Positions 1-8,144 of a DNA stretch of 64,000 nt are shown here, piece by piece. The stretch is from Acidobacteriota bacterium (GTDB taxonomy: Bacteria > Acidobacteriota > Blastocatellia > Pyrinomonadales > Pyrinomonadaceae), in NCBI GenBank assembly GCA_003385635.1, contig QQUY01000001.1, positions 1,713,001-1,777,000 on the forward strand. The letters are read 5' to 3'. The position numbers and the translations under genes are program-made. The stretch's first letter is position 1, and every line of letters starts with the position of its first letter. The notes below the pieces were generated by a model, which ran no database searches, was not told the DNA's origin, and was given only the letters and a program-made list of their open reading frames with translations.

Positions 1-1632
1 TCCGATGACATTTGCTGAGAACTCGAGCGAAAGCTCCTGGCCCTGCATCTCGGTCGCGATCAGTCCGCTGAGCTTTCCGCCTTCGACCGAAGCTTCCTTC
101 AGAACCCCTTGTCCAAGCATAGAGTCAAGGCCTCCGGTCACTTTGACGCCGCTTTGTTCCAGTTTGAGCTTTAGGTGAAGTTCTTGTCCCTGAGCAGAGA
201 TCGCAAGGTCCCAGGCCCCTGAAACTTCGGCGTCCGGGGCGTCCAGCATTTCCAGATATACCTTTATGTCCTTTGGTCTGGCTTCAGTGTCAAAGACCTC
301 GATATCTCCGGTGTATTCCGAGGCCTGCTTGAGAACTTCGCCCGCATCTCCTACAACGACGATGGCGAGTTTGTCCGGATGAATGTAGGATCCGGCAACC
401 CGTTTCACGTCGTCAGCCGTTACAGATCGGACGTTTTCCGAATATGTTTCCAGATAGTCATCAGGAAGCCCATAAACCTGCTGGGCGACGAGTTGGGCTA
501 TCAGTCCGCTCTGGGTCTCCACCCGGATCGGAAACACACCCGTCAGGTAATTCTGAGCGTCCTCGAGCTCGGTTGCCGGAACCGCTTCTTTCCTGATCCT
601 TTCCAGTTCGTAGAAGAACTCCTTTAAAGAATCGCCCGTTACGGCAGTCCGCACCTCAGCATTGGCCTCGAAGGACCCGCCAAAGCGCTTCGCATAGATT
701 CTCGAATAGGCGCCGTACGTGTAACCTTTTTCTTCGCGCAGGTTCATAAAGAGCCTCGAGGAAGCTCCTGCGCCCAGGACCTGGTTCATGACGAGGACCG
801 GGAAATAGTCCGGGCTCCTGCGATCAATCGCGAGGTTCGAGAGTACTATATTCGATTGCGAAGACCCTGGCCGGTCTACGATCGTGAGTGTTCGAACTGT
901 GCGGGAAGGCGATTCCGGAAAATCCTTCTCCGACCTCTTACCTGCCTGCCAGCCGCCAAACAGCCTCTCTAAATGGTCGCCAAGCTCTTCAGACGCAATG
1001 TCTCCTACCGCGATCAGAACAGCGTTGTTCGGGACATACTCAGCCCTGTGAAACTCGACAAGAGACTCCCGGTCAAGCGCTTCGACCTGTTCGGGAGTCG
1101 GTGAGTTGATCCCATACGGATGATCGCCGTAGACGATCCTTCCTACCTGTTCTTCGGCCAAAAAATCAGGTTGTGACCTCTGGTACTTTAGCCCCTCGAT
1201 CGTGTTTTGCTTGTATAGATCGAGTTCGTTCTGCGGAAAGGTTGGTCGGAGCACAAGCTCTGCGAACAGATCAAGGATCTCGCCGGAATACATTGCCAGC
1301 GATGAAGCTTTTACGATGGTATGATCTGAGCCGGAAGAGGCAGACAGCGTCGCACCTATGCGGTCCGTCTCTTCTGCAAGTTCTTTACTCGAAAAATTCG
1401 CTGTTCCCTCATTGAGCAATGAAGCCACCGCGGAGGAAACACCGGTCCTGCCATCCGGATCGTGGATATCGCCGCTGCCGATGACCAGCCGGAAGTTAAC
1501 CAGCGGCTGCCGGTCGTCATTGACTGTTACGACTTTCAGGCCGTTTGAGAGAGCAAAGGTCTCTGCTGGCGGAAGGTTGAAAGGAACAGGTTCGAGCGGT
1601 GCCGGAGCCTGTTTGCGGAATTCTTCACTCAT
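1..1632 (-). CDS. M16 family peptidase, zinc-site-less subunit (partial)
   Basis: Frame open from an ATG at 1632 to the left edge (544 codons seen); an in-frame TAA lies three codons upstream, which fixes the start. The protein has the M16 fold (an N-terminal half, then the second-half signature LREEKGYTYGAYS near residue 320). The inverted zinc motif HxxEH is gone: the aligned positions read S67, A70 and S71. It is therefore the structural/substrate-binding partner of a heterodimeric M16B protease, and the catalytic partner is the next gene upstream (1972-3261, same strand). The last ~80 visible residues form an extra beta-rich segment (GAWDLAIS..., GVKVTGGL...) beyond the usual M16 end. No signal peptide is visible. 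The C-terminus lies outside the window. Confidence 0.88.
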   Translation of the reverse strand, partial: MSEEFRKQAPAPLEPVPFNLPPAETFALSNGLKVVTVNDDRQPLVNFRLVIGSGDIHDPDGRTGVSSAVASLLNEGTANFSSKELAEETDRIGATLSASSGSDHTIVKASSLAMYSGEILDLFAELVLRPTFPQNELDLYKQNTIEGLKYQRSQPDFLAEEQVGRIVYGDHPYGINSPTPEQVEALDRESLVEFHRAEYVPNNAVLIAVGDIASEELGDHLERLFGGWQAGKRSEKDFPESPSRTVRTLTIVDRPGSSQSNIVLSNLAIDRRSPDYFPVLVMNQVLGAGASSRLFMNLREEKGYTYGAYSRIYAKRFGGSFEANAEVRTAVTGDSLKEFFYELERIRKEAVPATELEDAQNYLTGVFPIRVETQSGLIAQLVAQQVYGLPDDYLETYSENVRSVTADDVKRVAGSYIHPDKLAIVVVGDAGEVLKQASEYTGDIEVFDTEARPKDIKVYLEMLDAPDAEVSGAWDLAISAQGQELHLKLKLEQSGVKVTGGLDSMLGQGVLKEASVEGGKLSGLIATEMQGQELSLEFSANVIG

Positions 1633-1659
1633 ACTTCTTTACTCTGTCTTCTTCTATAT

Positions 1660-1760
1660 CGCCGGTACGCGGCGATCTTACGGGTTGTCTTCCCTTACCC
1701 CATACAGCGCCTTCGGCTGCACCCGGGCTAACCTATAGCCATCCCTCCGGGACTCGGCCC
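1660..1760 (+). repeat. dispersed hairpin element, diverged copy 1
   Basis: Contains CGCCGGTACGCGGCG, then an inner CGGGCTAACCTATAGCC-like core and a CCCTCCGGGAC hairpin. The order and spacing match better-preserved copies at 47995-48077 and 61600-61684. Confidence 0.6.
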
Positions 1761-1797
1761 GAGCAGCCAGTTTTCAAAATACCCTTCCACGAATCGA

Positions 1798-1971
<174 letters not shown>

Positions 1972-3261
1972 CTATTCCGATCCGTTTCCGGCGGCGCCCG
2001 GAATTATGTCAAGAAGCGCCCTGTTCTCGGTGTTCAAATATTTGTCGGCTGCTTGCCTGATCTCGTCACCGGTGATCGACAATAGATCGTGGATCTCCAC
2101 GTTGATCACTTTTGGATCTCCGTCATACAAAGCGTATTCAGCCAGACTCTGGGCACGTGACAGCGAAGATTGCCTCGAGCGGACCTCGCTGTTGATCAGC
2201 TGGTTTCGCAATTTCTCCAGCTCAGAAGCGGTCGGTCCTTCCTCTGCGAGGTCCCGGATCTCGTCCACTATGGTCTTTCGGATCTTGTCCAGGTCCTTGC
2301 CGGGCTTCGGGATCGCTCCGATCATCACTCCCGAAGGTCCCCTCCTTTCGTCAGTAAATCCGAACAGCTGAGTCACTGACTCTTCACCCTTTACAAGCTT
2401 CTGATAAAGGCGCGAGCTTTCCCCGTCGTAGAGGAGTTTGCCCGCTAGATACAATGCATAGAACTCTTTGGTCCTTCTTTTTGGGATCTTCCAGCCCATC
2501 AGAAAAGCAGGAAGAGGAGCAAGCGGATCGTTGTATTCCCTGTAGGTTTCAGCTACCTCTTCCGGCTCGTCGACATCGATTGCCGGAGGAAGCGTCTGGG
2601 CCGGTATGTCCCCAAAGTACTTTTCGACAAGGGACTTCGCAGTTTCGGGGTCGAACGAACCTGAGATAACCATCACGGCATTGTTTGGGGCGTAGTAGAT
2701 CCGGAAGAACTCCTGCACGTCCTCGACCGTTGCATCGTCGAGATCCTCCATCGAACCTATGGTCGAGTGTGCATTCGCAAAGTTCTTGTACATCATCGAG
2801 ATCAGCAGATCGAAGATCTGGCCGTACGGCTGATTGTCGTACCTGAGCCGCTTCTCTTCCTTCACTGCCTCTCGCTGATTGTCGAGATTCTCCTGCGTGA
2901 CCGCCAGCGACCGCATACGATCGCTTTCGAGCCAAAGGGCAAGCGGCAACTGATTCGCCGGGAGCGTTTCGAAGTAATTCGTGCGTTCGGAACTTGTGGT
3001 TCCGTTCATCGTACCGCCCGCCTTCATAATGAACTGGAAGTGCTCGGCCTTCTTTACGTTCTCCGAACCCTGGAACATCATGTGCTCGAAAAGATGTGCA
3101 AAACCTGATTTCCCTTCCTTTTCATTTCGCGAGCCGACATCGTAGTAGACGGCCACCGAAACGACCGGAATCGAATCATCAGGATTCAACACGACCCGCA
3201 AACCGTTTTCGAGCCTGTATTCCTCAAGCAGAACATCGCCAATTTCGAGATTTTTGGTCAT
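1972..3261 (-). CDS. M16 family zinc metallopeptidase, catalytic subunit
   Basis: 429 residues. The inverted zinc motif HLFEH is at residues 56-60 (H56 and H60 ligands, E59 catalytic) and the third ligand is E136 in REAVKEE, at the usual 76-residue distance. This is an active pitrilysin/processing-peptidase-type half-enzyme that degrades peptides. Start ATG at 3261 is preceded by a GGGGGG ribosome-binding site. No signal peptide is visible, so location is uncertain. It is followed, after a 339-base repeat-filled gap, by an M16 subunit lacking the zinc site. Such active/inactive pairs are known to form heterodimers in bacteria; the pairing here is inferred from synteny. Confidence 0.93.
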   Translation of the reverse strand: MTKNLEIGDVLLEEYRLENGLRVVLNPDDSIPVVSVAVYYDVGSRNEKEGKSGFAHLFEHMMFQGSENVKKAEHFQFIMKAGGTMNGTTSSERTNYFETLPANQLPLALWLESDRMRSLAVTQENLDNQREAVKEEKRLRYDNQPYGQIFDLLISMMYKNFANAHSTIGSMEDLDDATVEDVQEFFRIYYAPNNAVMVISGSFDPETAKSLVEKYFGDIPAQTLPPAIDVDEPEEVAETYREYNDPLAPLPAFLMGWKIPKRRTKEFYALYLAGKLLYDGESSRLYQKLVKGEESVTQLFGFTDERRGPSGVMIGAIPKPGKDLDKIRKTIVDEIRDLAEEGPTASELEKLRNQLINSEVRSRQSSLSRAQSLAEYALYDGDPKVINVEIHDLLSITGDEIRQAADKYLNTENRALLDIIPGAAGNGSE

Positions 3262-3380
3262 TTGATCAACCCCCCGGCAGCTAAATTATCTCAAGCCGCA
3301 CCTTTCGAAAGGCGGCGACCGGAAACTTAAATCAAACCATTTTGGGGTCTGATTTGCAAAAGGGTTCAAGCTGCGGGAAT

Positions 3381-4193
3381 TCAGCCGCTTCGAGACGAGT
3401 TCGAGATCGCAAACAGGGCAGATTTTGCTTCGAACGGCGTAAGGTCCGGATACCGTTCGAGCAGTTGCGAAAGTACTGCGGAAATGTGCGGACAGGCAAA
3501 GCTGTTTCCGGTAATCGTTTTGTGTGACCCGCCGGGCCACGCCGTCTTTACATTCACCCCCGGCGCGGTCATCTCGATCACCTCTCCGAACCGAAAACCA
3601 AACTTGTAGGGATCTGTCTCGGCGTGCTTGGAAACTGATATGAGAGAAGAAGAAAAGACTGAAGGAAAACTGGGCTGCGGCAGATTGTTTGCCGCAGAGA
3701 CGACGATGCTTCCCGCAAGATAGGCACGATCCAGGAGATCACGCAGGGGCGCGGAATAGTGAGGCTTCGTCGTTCCAAGACTGAGGTTGATGATCTTGCA
3801 TTCCAGTTTGACTGCAAACTCTAGCCCCGCAAGAAACGAATCGCCATCGCCGATTCCTGCCGAGCCCAGGACCTTGATACTGTGGATCTCGGCGTCCGGG
3901 GCGATTCCCGCAACGATTCCCGCGCAGGCAGTCCCGTGTCCTGCGGAATCCCCGGAATCCGTTTCGTTGAAAACGACACGCGGGCCTTCTTTGGAGGCTT
4001 CGTAGGAGGATCTGACCTTGCCTTCGAGGTCTGGATGCGTAGTATCGATCCCGCTGTCGATGATCGCGACCGAAACTCCCTTGCCAGTGCATTCTTTCCA
4101 GCTCTCATCCAACCGGTTCAGTAATGATCGGTTAACCGGAGGCATAGCACCCGGATCAGGTATATGCGATGACACTGCCCGATCGTCGATCAC
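3381..4193 (-). CDS. S8 subtilisin-like serine protease, no signal peptide
   Basis: 270 residues from a GTG start. The triad is visible: D46 in AIIDSGID, H86 in GHGTACAG, S231 in GNSFACPH, with the oxyanion Asn in SAANN near 169. It is a compact catalytic domain with no signal peptide or propeptide, so it probably acts in the cytoplasm or is exported another way. The GTG overlaps the stop of the upstream GAF gene (GTGA, 4193-4190) and a GGGGAGAGG ribosome-binding site lies just upstream, so translation is probably coupled. An upstream in-frame start at 4250 would overlap the GAF gene by about 60 bases and is less likely. Confidence 0.87.
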   Translation of the reverse strand: MIDDRAVSSHIPDPGAMPPVNRSLLNRLDESWKECTGKGVSVAIIDSGIDTTHPDLEGKVRSSYEASKEGPRVVFNETDSGDSAGHGTACAGIVAGIAPDAEIHSIKVLGSAGIGDGDSFLAGLEFAVKLECKIINLSLGTTKPHYSAPLRDLLDRAYLAGSIVVSAANNLPQPSFPSVFSSSLISVSKHAETDPYKFGFRFGEVIEMTAPGVNVKTAWPGGSHKTITGNSFACPHISAVLSQLLERYPDLTPFEAKSALFAISNSSRSG

Positions 4194-4954
4194 GCTTTCC
4201 TCTCCCCTGATCCAGTGAGTTTCTTGAATGATTCGAGGATCTCCATGCAAAGCTTCCGTTCCCGTTCTCCCAATGAAGAAACCGAACGAACCAGCTCCGC
4301 AAGGCGGATCGCATCGCTCTGATTGCCGGAGTCTCCAATCGCATTCAACAATTCGCCTGAATCCGCATCTGAATCCTGCAAGGCATTCTCGATCACCCGG
4401 CTTCCGAATCTTCCTGTAAACTCCGCCGAATTATGCGCGTGGACAAGTGAGGAAACAGCCTCCGCGTACAAAGCAGCAAGGTCCATCTCTTCAGGGCTGA
4501 AGGGCTCGAAAGGCGGCGTCCCTTCCCGGTTCACATACTCCAACACTCCTGTGATCTCGCCTCCGAACTGCAGGGGGGTCGCAAGTATCGTGTGCGTCGA
4601 AAAGCCGGTTGTGCGATCGATCTTTGAATAGAAGCTGGCCTCCTGCTCCGTATCACTAACCGCCATCGGCTGACCGGTCGAAAATACAAACCCTGCGATG
4701 CCTTTACCGGCCGGGATCCTTGCCCCTACCAAAGAATCGGAGACGGCTCCGCAGGCCCACTTGAACTCAAGATCACCCTCGTCTCCATACGGCAGCAGCA
4801 CAGACGCTCCGTCGGCATTGATTCCGCGGCAAGATGCCAAAAGCAGGTGTTCGATCGACTCATTGAACGGCGCAGTAAGGACGTCAGCAAGTTCGATGGT
4901 CTCCAAGACCCTCTTTAGCGCTGCGGCGAGCCTTTCAGGGGATTGATCTTCCAT
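4190..4954 (-). CDS. GAF domain protein
   Basis: 254 residues from ATG at 4954 (a TTG two codons upstream is an alternative). Residues ~25-175 form one GAF sensor domain (HLLLASCRGINADGASVLL..., ...GKGIAGFVFSTGQPMAVSD..., ...TILATPLQFGGEITGVLEYVNR). The rest is helical (KALERERKLCMEI-like) with no kinase, cyclase or DNA-binding domain. It is followed by the subtilase gene with a 4-base GTGA overlap, so the two products are probably made in proportion and may act together, for example the GAF protein sensing a small ligand and controlling the protease. That link is inference. Confidence 0.82.
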   Translation of the reverse strand: MEDQSPERLAAALKRVLETIELADVLTAPFNESIEHLLLASCRGINADGASVLLPYGDEGDLEFKWACGAVSDSLVGARIPAGKGIAGFVFSTGQPMAVSDTEQEASFYSKIDRTTGFSTHTILATPLQFGGEITGVLEYVNREGTPPFEPFSPEEMDLAALYAEAVSSLVHAHNSAEFTGRFGSRVIENALQDSDADSGELLNAIGDSGNQSDAIRLAELVRSVSSLGERERKLCMEILESFKKLTGSGERKA

Positions 4955-5177
4955 AACCAAGTGGGAACAAATTAATTCAAGGAGGACGAAAAAACAACTA
5001 TTGGAAATCCGAGGGCATTAGGAGTTTTTCCCCTCCGAACTTGAAATTCGTTTTGTGCACTTTGATCGCAAGGTCTTGCGATTGTACGGGCCGTTCTGTA
5101 AGATTCTCCCCACTTTCACAGAACGGTCACGTACTGCATTTCAGGATCTTGCGAAGTGCTCCTTCAGCTGCTTCAAG

Positions 5178-6890
5178 ATGAAGAATGCCTTATATATTTC
5201 TGTGCTTCTTGCCTTGGTTCTCTCCGGTGTAGTGCCAGCGCAGGAGGCTTCCGCGCAGCGTACCGACGGCGAAGAGGTTGAACCGTTTCGTATAAGCCGC
5301 GGCCAATCCTTTTCCGCTTCACCCGGTGGGCAAGGAGACCGGGGAGACGGTGTGCCTAGATATAGCGCGACTCAGGCACTTGTTGACTACAAAGAGGCTC
5401 TGGACGTCGTACTCCGCAATCACGTTTCCGGAAACGAGGCCGACCCTGAAAAGCTTACAAAATTGGCGATCGAAACGATGCTGTCGACGCTCGATCCGCA
5501 TTCTTCGTACTTCGATCCTCGTGAGTATTCCGAACTTCTGGCAGAACAGCGTTCCGAGTACTTCGGCATCGGGGCGTCCATTGCGAACTTTGGATATGGG
5601 GAAGACCTTTCGACATATATCGTAGCTACGTTCGAGGGCTCTCCAGCTTATGTTGCGGGCCTCAGATTTGGGGACAGGATCGTCGAGGTCGACGGACTCC
5701 GCGTCGTGGGCAGGAATTCTTTGATCGTGAGAAATCGCGTGAGGGGTCCCATCGGATCCGAGGTGACAATTGTCGTCGAGCGCGCGGGAGTCGACAAGCG
5801 CCTGACTTACAAGCTCCGCAGGAAGCGAGTTCCACAGCCTTCGATCCCTGATCACTACATGCTGGATGAGACGGTCGGTTATGTAGACCTTTCAGCGGGC
5901 TTCAATTACACAACAAAGGATGAACTGGACCGGGCTCTTTCAGACCTGGCACGCTCCGGAATGAGATCTCTCATTTTGGACCTGAGAGACAACACGGGGG
6001 GCATACTTGAGCAGGCTGTTCACGTTGCAGGGAAATTTCTCCCCAGGGGAAGCAGGATTCTCTCTCAGCGGGGCCGCTCGCCGTTCGACAATCGGGACTG
6101 GGATTCCGGGACCAAGACACCCGTAGGCATCCCCCTGATCGTTCTTGTCAATGAAGAAACTGCTTCTGCTTCCGAGATCGTGGCCGGTGCGCTTCAGGAC
6201 CACGACCGGGCGCTGATCGTTGGTACCAGAACATTCGGCAAGGGCCTGGTTCAAAGCGTGATCGATCTGCCGCACGGCGCGGGAATGACCCTTACTTCGG
6301 CAAAGTACTACACGCCGTCCGGACGACTCATTCAGAGGGACTATTCAAATGTCGGCCTTTACGATTACTACCGTCACAAGTCCATTATTACCGAAAGCCA
6401 GGATCAGAAGCACAAGAAAGAGACTGCCGGAGGAAGAACGGTTTTCGGCGGCGACGGTATCCGCCCTGATCAGACAGTTGAAGCATTCGAATTGAACGAG
6501 AGGCGGCTATCCCTTCTGGATCCACTCTTCTTTTTCTCACGCGATCTTTCAGCCGGCCAGATCTCCGGTCTCGACTCCTACAGAGTTTTCCGGCAGACCA
6601 GTTATTCAGGATCCGGCAGCGACAGGGAGTTTCTCATATCGCCCGAGGTGTTGAACGCTTTTAAGGACTATGTATCGACTGTCAGACCGGAAGGTGTCAC
6701 TGAAGCTCTTCTTGTGGAGGAAGAATCGTTCATAAAGGCGCGCCTTAGGTACAATCTCTATGTTGCCGCATACGGAACCGAAAGTGGAAAACGCATCCTT
6801 AATGATACCGATCCACAGGTCCGGGTTGCGCTTGATCTATTGCCGAAGGCTCGCCAAATGGCCTCGAAAAAGGTGGCGGCACAGAAATAA
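5178..6890 (+). CDS. ctpA: carboxyl-terminal processing protease (S41, CtpA/Prc family)
   Basis: 570 residues from ATG 5178, chosen because a clear Sec signal peptide follows (hydrophobic residues 5-20, cleavage near AQEASA); an upstream GTG at 5055 would bury it. Domains: N-terminal helical region ~65-125, PDZ ~130-210, S41 protease ~225-425. Catalytic Ser330 is in NEETASASE and Lys355 in RTFGKG, the 25-residue spacing of this family. Exported and probably periplasmic; it trims C-termini of envelope proteins. The C-terminal ~150 residues are helical and less conserved. Monocistronic; the neighbours are divergent or convergent. Confidence 0.93.
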   Translation: MKNALYISVLLALVLSGVVPAQEASAQRTDGEEVEPFRISRGQSFSASPGGQGDRGDGVPRYSATQALVDYKEALDVVLRNHVSGNEADPEKLTKLAIETMLSTLDPHSSYFDPREYSELLAEQRSEYFGIGASIANFGYGEDLSTYIVATFEGSPAYVAGLRFGDRIVEVDGLRVVGRNSLIVRNRVRGPIGSEVTIVVERAGVDKRLTYKLRRKRVPQPSIPDHYMLDETVGYVDLSAGFNYTTKDELDRALSDLARSGMRSLILDLRDNTGGILEQAVHVAGKFLPRGSRILSQRGRSPFDNRDWDSGTKTPVGIPLIVLVNEETASASEIVAGALQDHDRALIVGTRTFGKGLVQSVIDLPHGAGMTLTSAKYYTPSGRLIQRDYSNVGLYDYYRHKSIITESQDQKHKKETAGGRTVFGGDGIRPDQTVEAFELNERRLSLLDPLFFFSRDLSAGQISGLDSYRVFRQTSYSGSGSDREFLISPEVLNAFKDYVSTVRPEGVTEALLVEEESFIKARLRYNLYVAAYGTESGKRILNDTDPQVRVALDLLPKARQMASKKVAAQK

Positions 6891-6923
6891 AAAAATGCCC
6901 GCCGGCTCACTTGCCGGCGGGCT
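6891..6923 (-). terminator. intrinsic terminator of the Ycf48-like gene
   Basis: Perfect 10-bp stem GCCCGCCGGC/GCCGGCGGGC (6898-6907 with 6914-6923), 6-base loop. On the minus strand it is followed by ATTTTTTTATTT, so it ends leftward transcription from the gene at 7047-8021. On the plus strand there is no T-run, although it sits just after ctpA. Confidence 0.85.
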
Positions 6924-7046
6924 AAAGAAACAGGAGGAATCAGAAGACTCAAAGCCGTGCTGCTTGATCAATGATCGGACTATGCTCGACTGAAAGTCTG
7001 TTTGAATGATGACCACTCTTCGGGTTTGAGTTGCCCCTCGATTCCT

Positions 7047-8021
7047 CTAATCCTTGTAACTAATAATTATCCCGTCTTTGCCGACGCTCCAGCCGCGGCC
7101 GCCGTCCACCCACAGACCATAGAGATGATTCTTCGTGGCACTTCCCTTGACCTGCCAGGTCTTGCCGTAGTCCTCTGTTCGGAGGATCGTACCGTTGGCG
7201 CCCACGATCCAGCCTTCACGGTCGTTGGAGAAGTTCACTCGGAACAACGTTGCCGTCACGGGCGAAGACACCGGCATCCACGTCCTGCCGCCGTCTTCTG
7301 TCCTCAGGATCGTGCCGCCGGTTCCGACCACGTAACCGTCATTCTCGTCCCGGAAATCCACGTTGTAGAGAACTTCCCTCGTTCCCGAGTCTTGGAGCTC
7401 CCAGGTATTTCCGTTGTTGACCGTCGAAAGGATCGTTCCCCGGTCGCCGACGATCCAGCCGTGTGTCCGGCCGTCAAAGTCCAGGTTAAAGAGCTCCACA
7501 TTCGTCGGCACCTCGATCCTGTTCCAGGTCTTTCCGCCATCAACGGTCCGCATCAACAGGCTGCCGACGACTATGTCCTCATTGTTGCGGTCAAGGACGG
7601 ACCCGACGACAAAGCCGTGGCGGCTGTTTGTGAAACGAATGCTCAGCAGTTCCGGGACGCCGTCCTCGAACTCAGACGAGTTCGCGAATTCTACTTCTCT
7701 CCAGTTTAGTCCGCCGTCCGTTGTTTCGAACATTGTTCGTCCGGCGACGAGATATCCGTCGTCGCTAGTTCGAAAGTAGATCTCATTGATATTCGCTGAC
7801 GTGTTCAAGACCCTTTGATTCCAGTTCTTTCCGCCGTCACGGGTCTGCGCAAGATAGCCTTCATCTCCAGCTACATAGCCGGTGTCCGAAGAAGTGAAAT
7901 ACACGCTTATCAGATCGACCTTGCTTGAGTTGGTCCGGATCTGCCAACTGTCCTGAGGTATTGCGGTTGCGGACACCGTCAGAAGCACTACAGCGACCAA
8001 AACCAACTTCAATAAGTACAT
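7047..8021 (-). CDS. exported Ycf48/BNR-type beta-propeller protein
   Basis: 324 residues. Start ATG 8021 has AGGAG nine bases upstream. Signal peptide 1-22, then about six repeats of ~45 residues of the form VYFTSSDTGYVAGDEG...TRDGGKNW (motifs TTDGGLNW, TVDGGKTW, TVNNGNTW, TEDGGRTW, TEDYGKTW). These are BNR/Asp-box blades of a Ycf48-like beta-propeller. The plant/cyanobacterial Ycf48 assembles photosystem II; in a non-phototroph the role is unknown, probably an envelope or secreted binding scaffold. Its own terminator is at 6891-6923. Confidence 0.88.
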   Translation of the reverse strand: MYLLKLVLVAVVLLTVSATAIPQDSWQIRTNSSKVDLISVYFTSSDTGYVAGDEGYLAQTRDGGKNWNQRVLNTSANINEIYFRTSDDGYLVAGRTMFETTDGGLNWREVEFANSSEFEDGVPELLSIRFTNSRHGFVVGSVLDRNNEDIVVGSLLMRTVDGGKTWNRIEVPTNVELFNLDFDGRTHGWIVGDRGTILSTVNNGNTWELQDSGTREVLYNVDFRDENDGYVVGTGGTILRTEDGGRTWMPVSSPVTATLFRVNFSNDREGWIVGANGTILRTEDYGKTWQVKGSATKNHLYGLWVDGGRGWSVGKDGIIISYKD

Positions 8022-8144
8022 CGTTATTTACTCCTGAATTAGTGAGAAGGGAGAATGGGAAGGAGGTGACTCCCACACTTCAAAAATACAGTCTCAAAGC
8101 GAAAAAGTCACCCCTGACTCAGGAAAAAACGTTATATCCGACCT

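Noticed and set aside
7002-7709. 235-codon plus-strand open frame
   Set aside because: Antisense shadow of the Ycf48-like repeats; its Pro/Arg-rich composition follows from the opposite strand.
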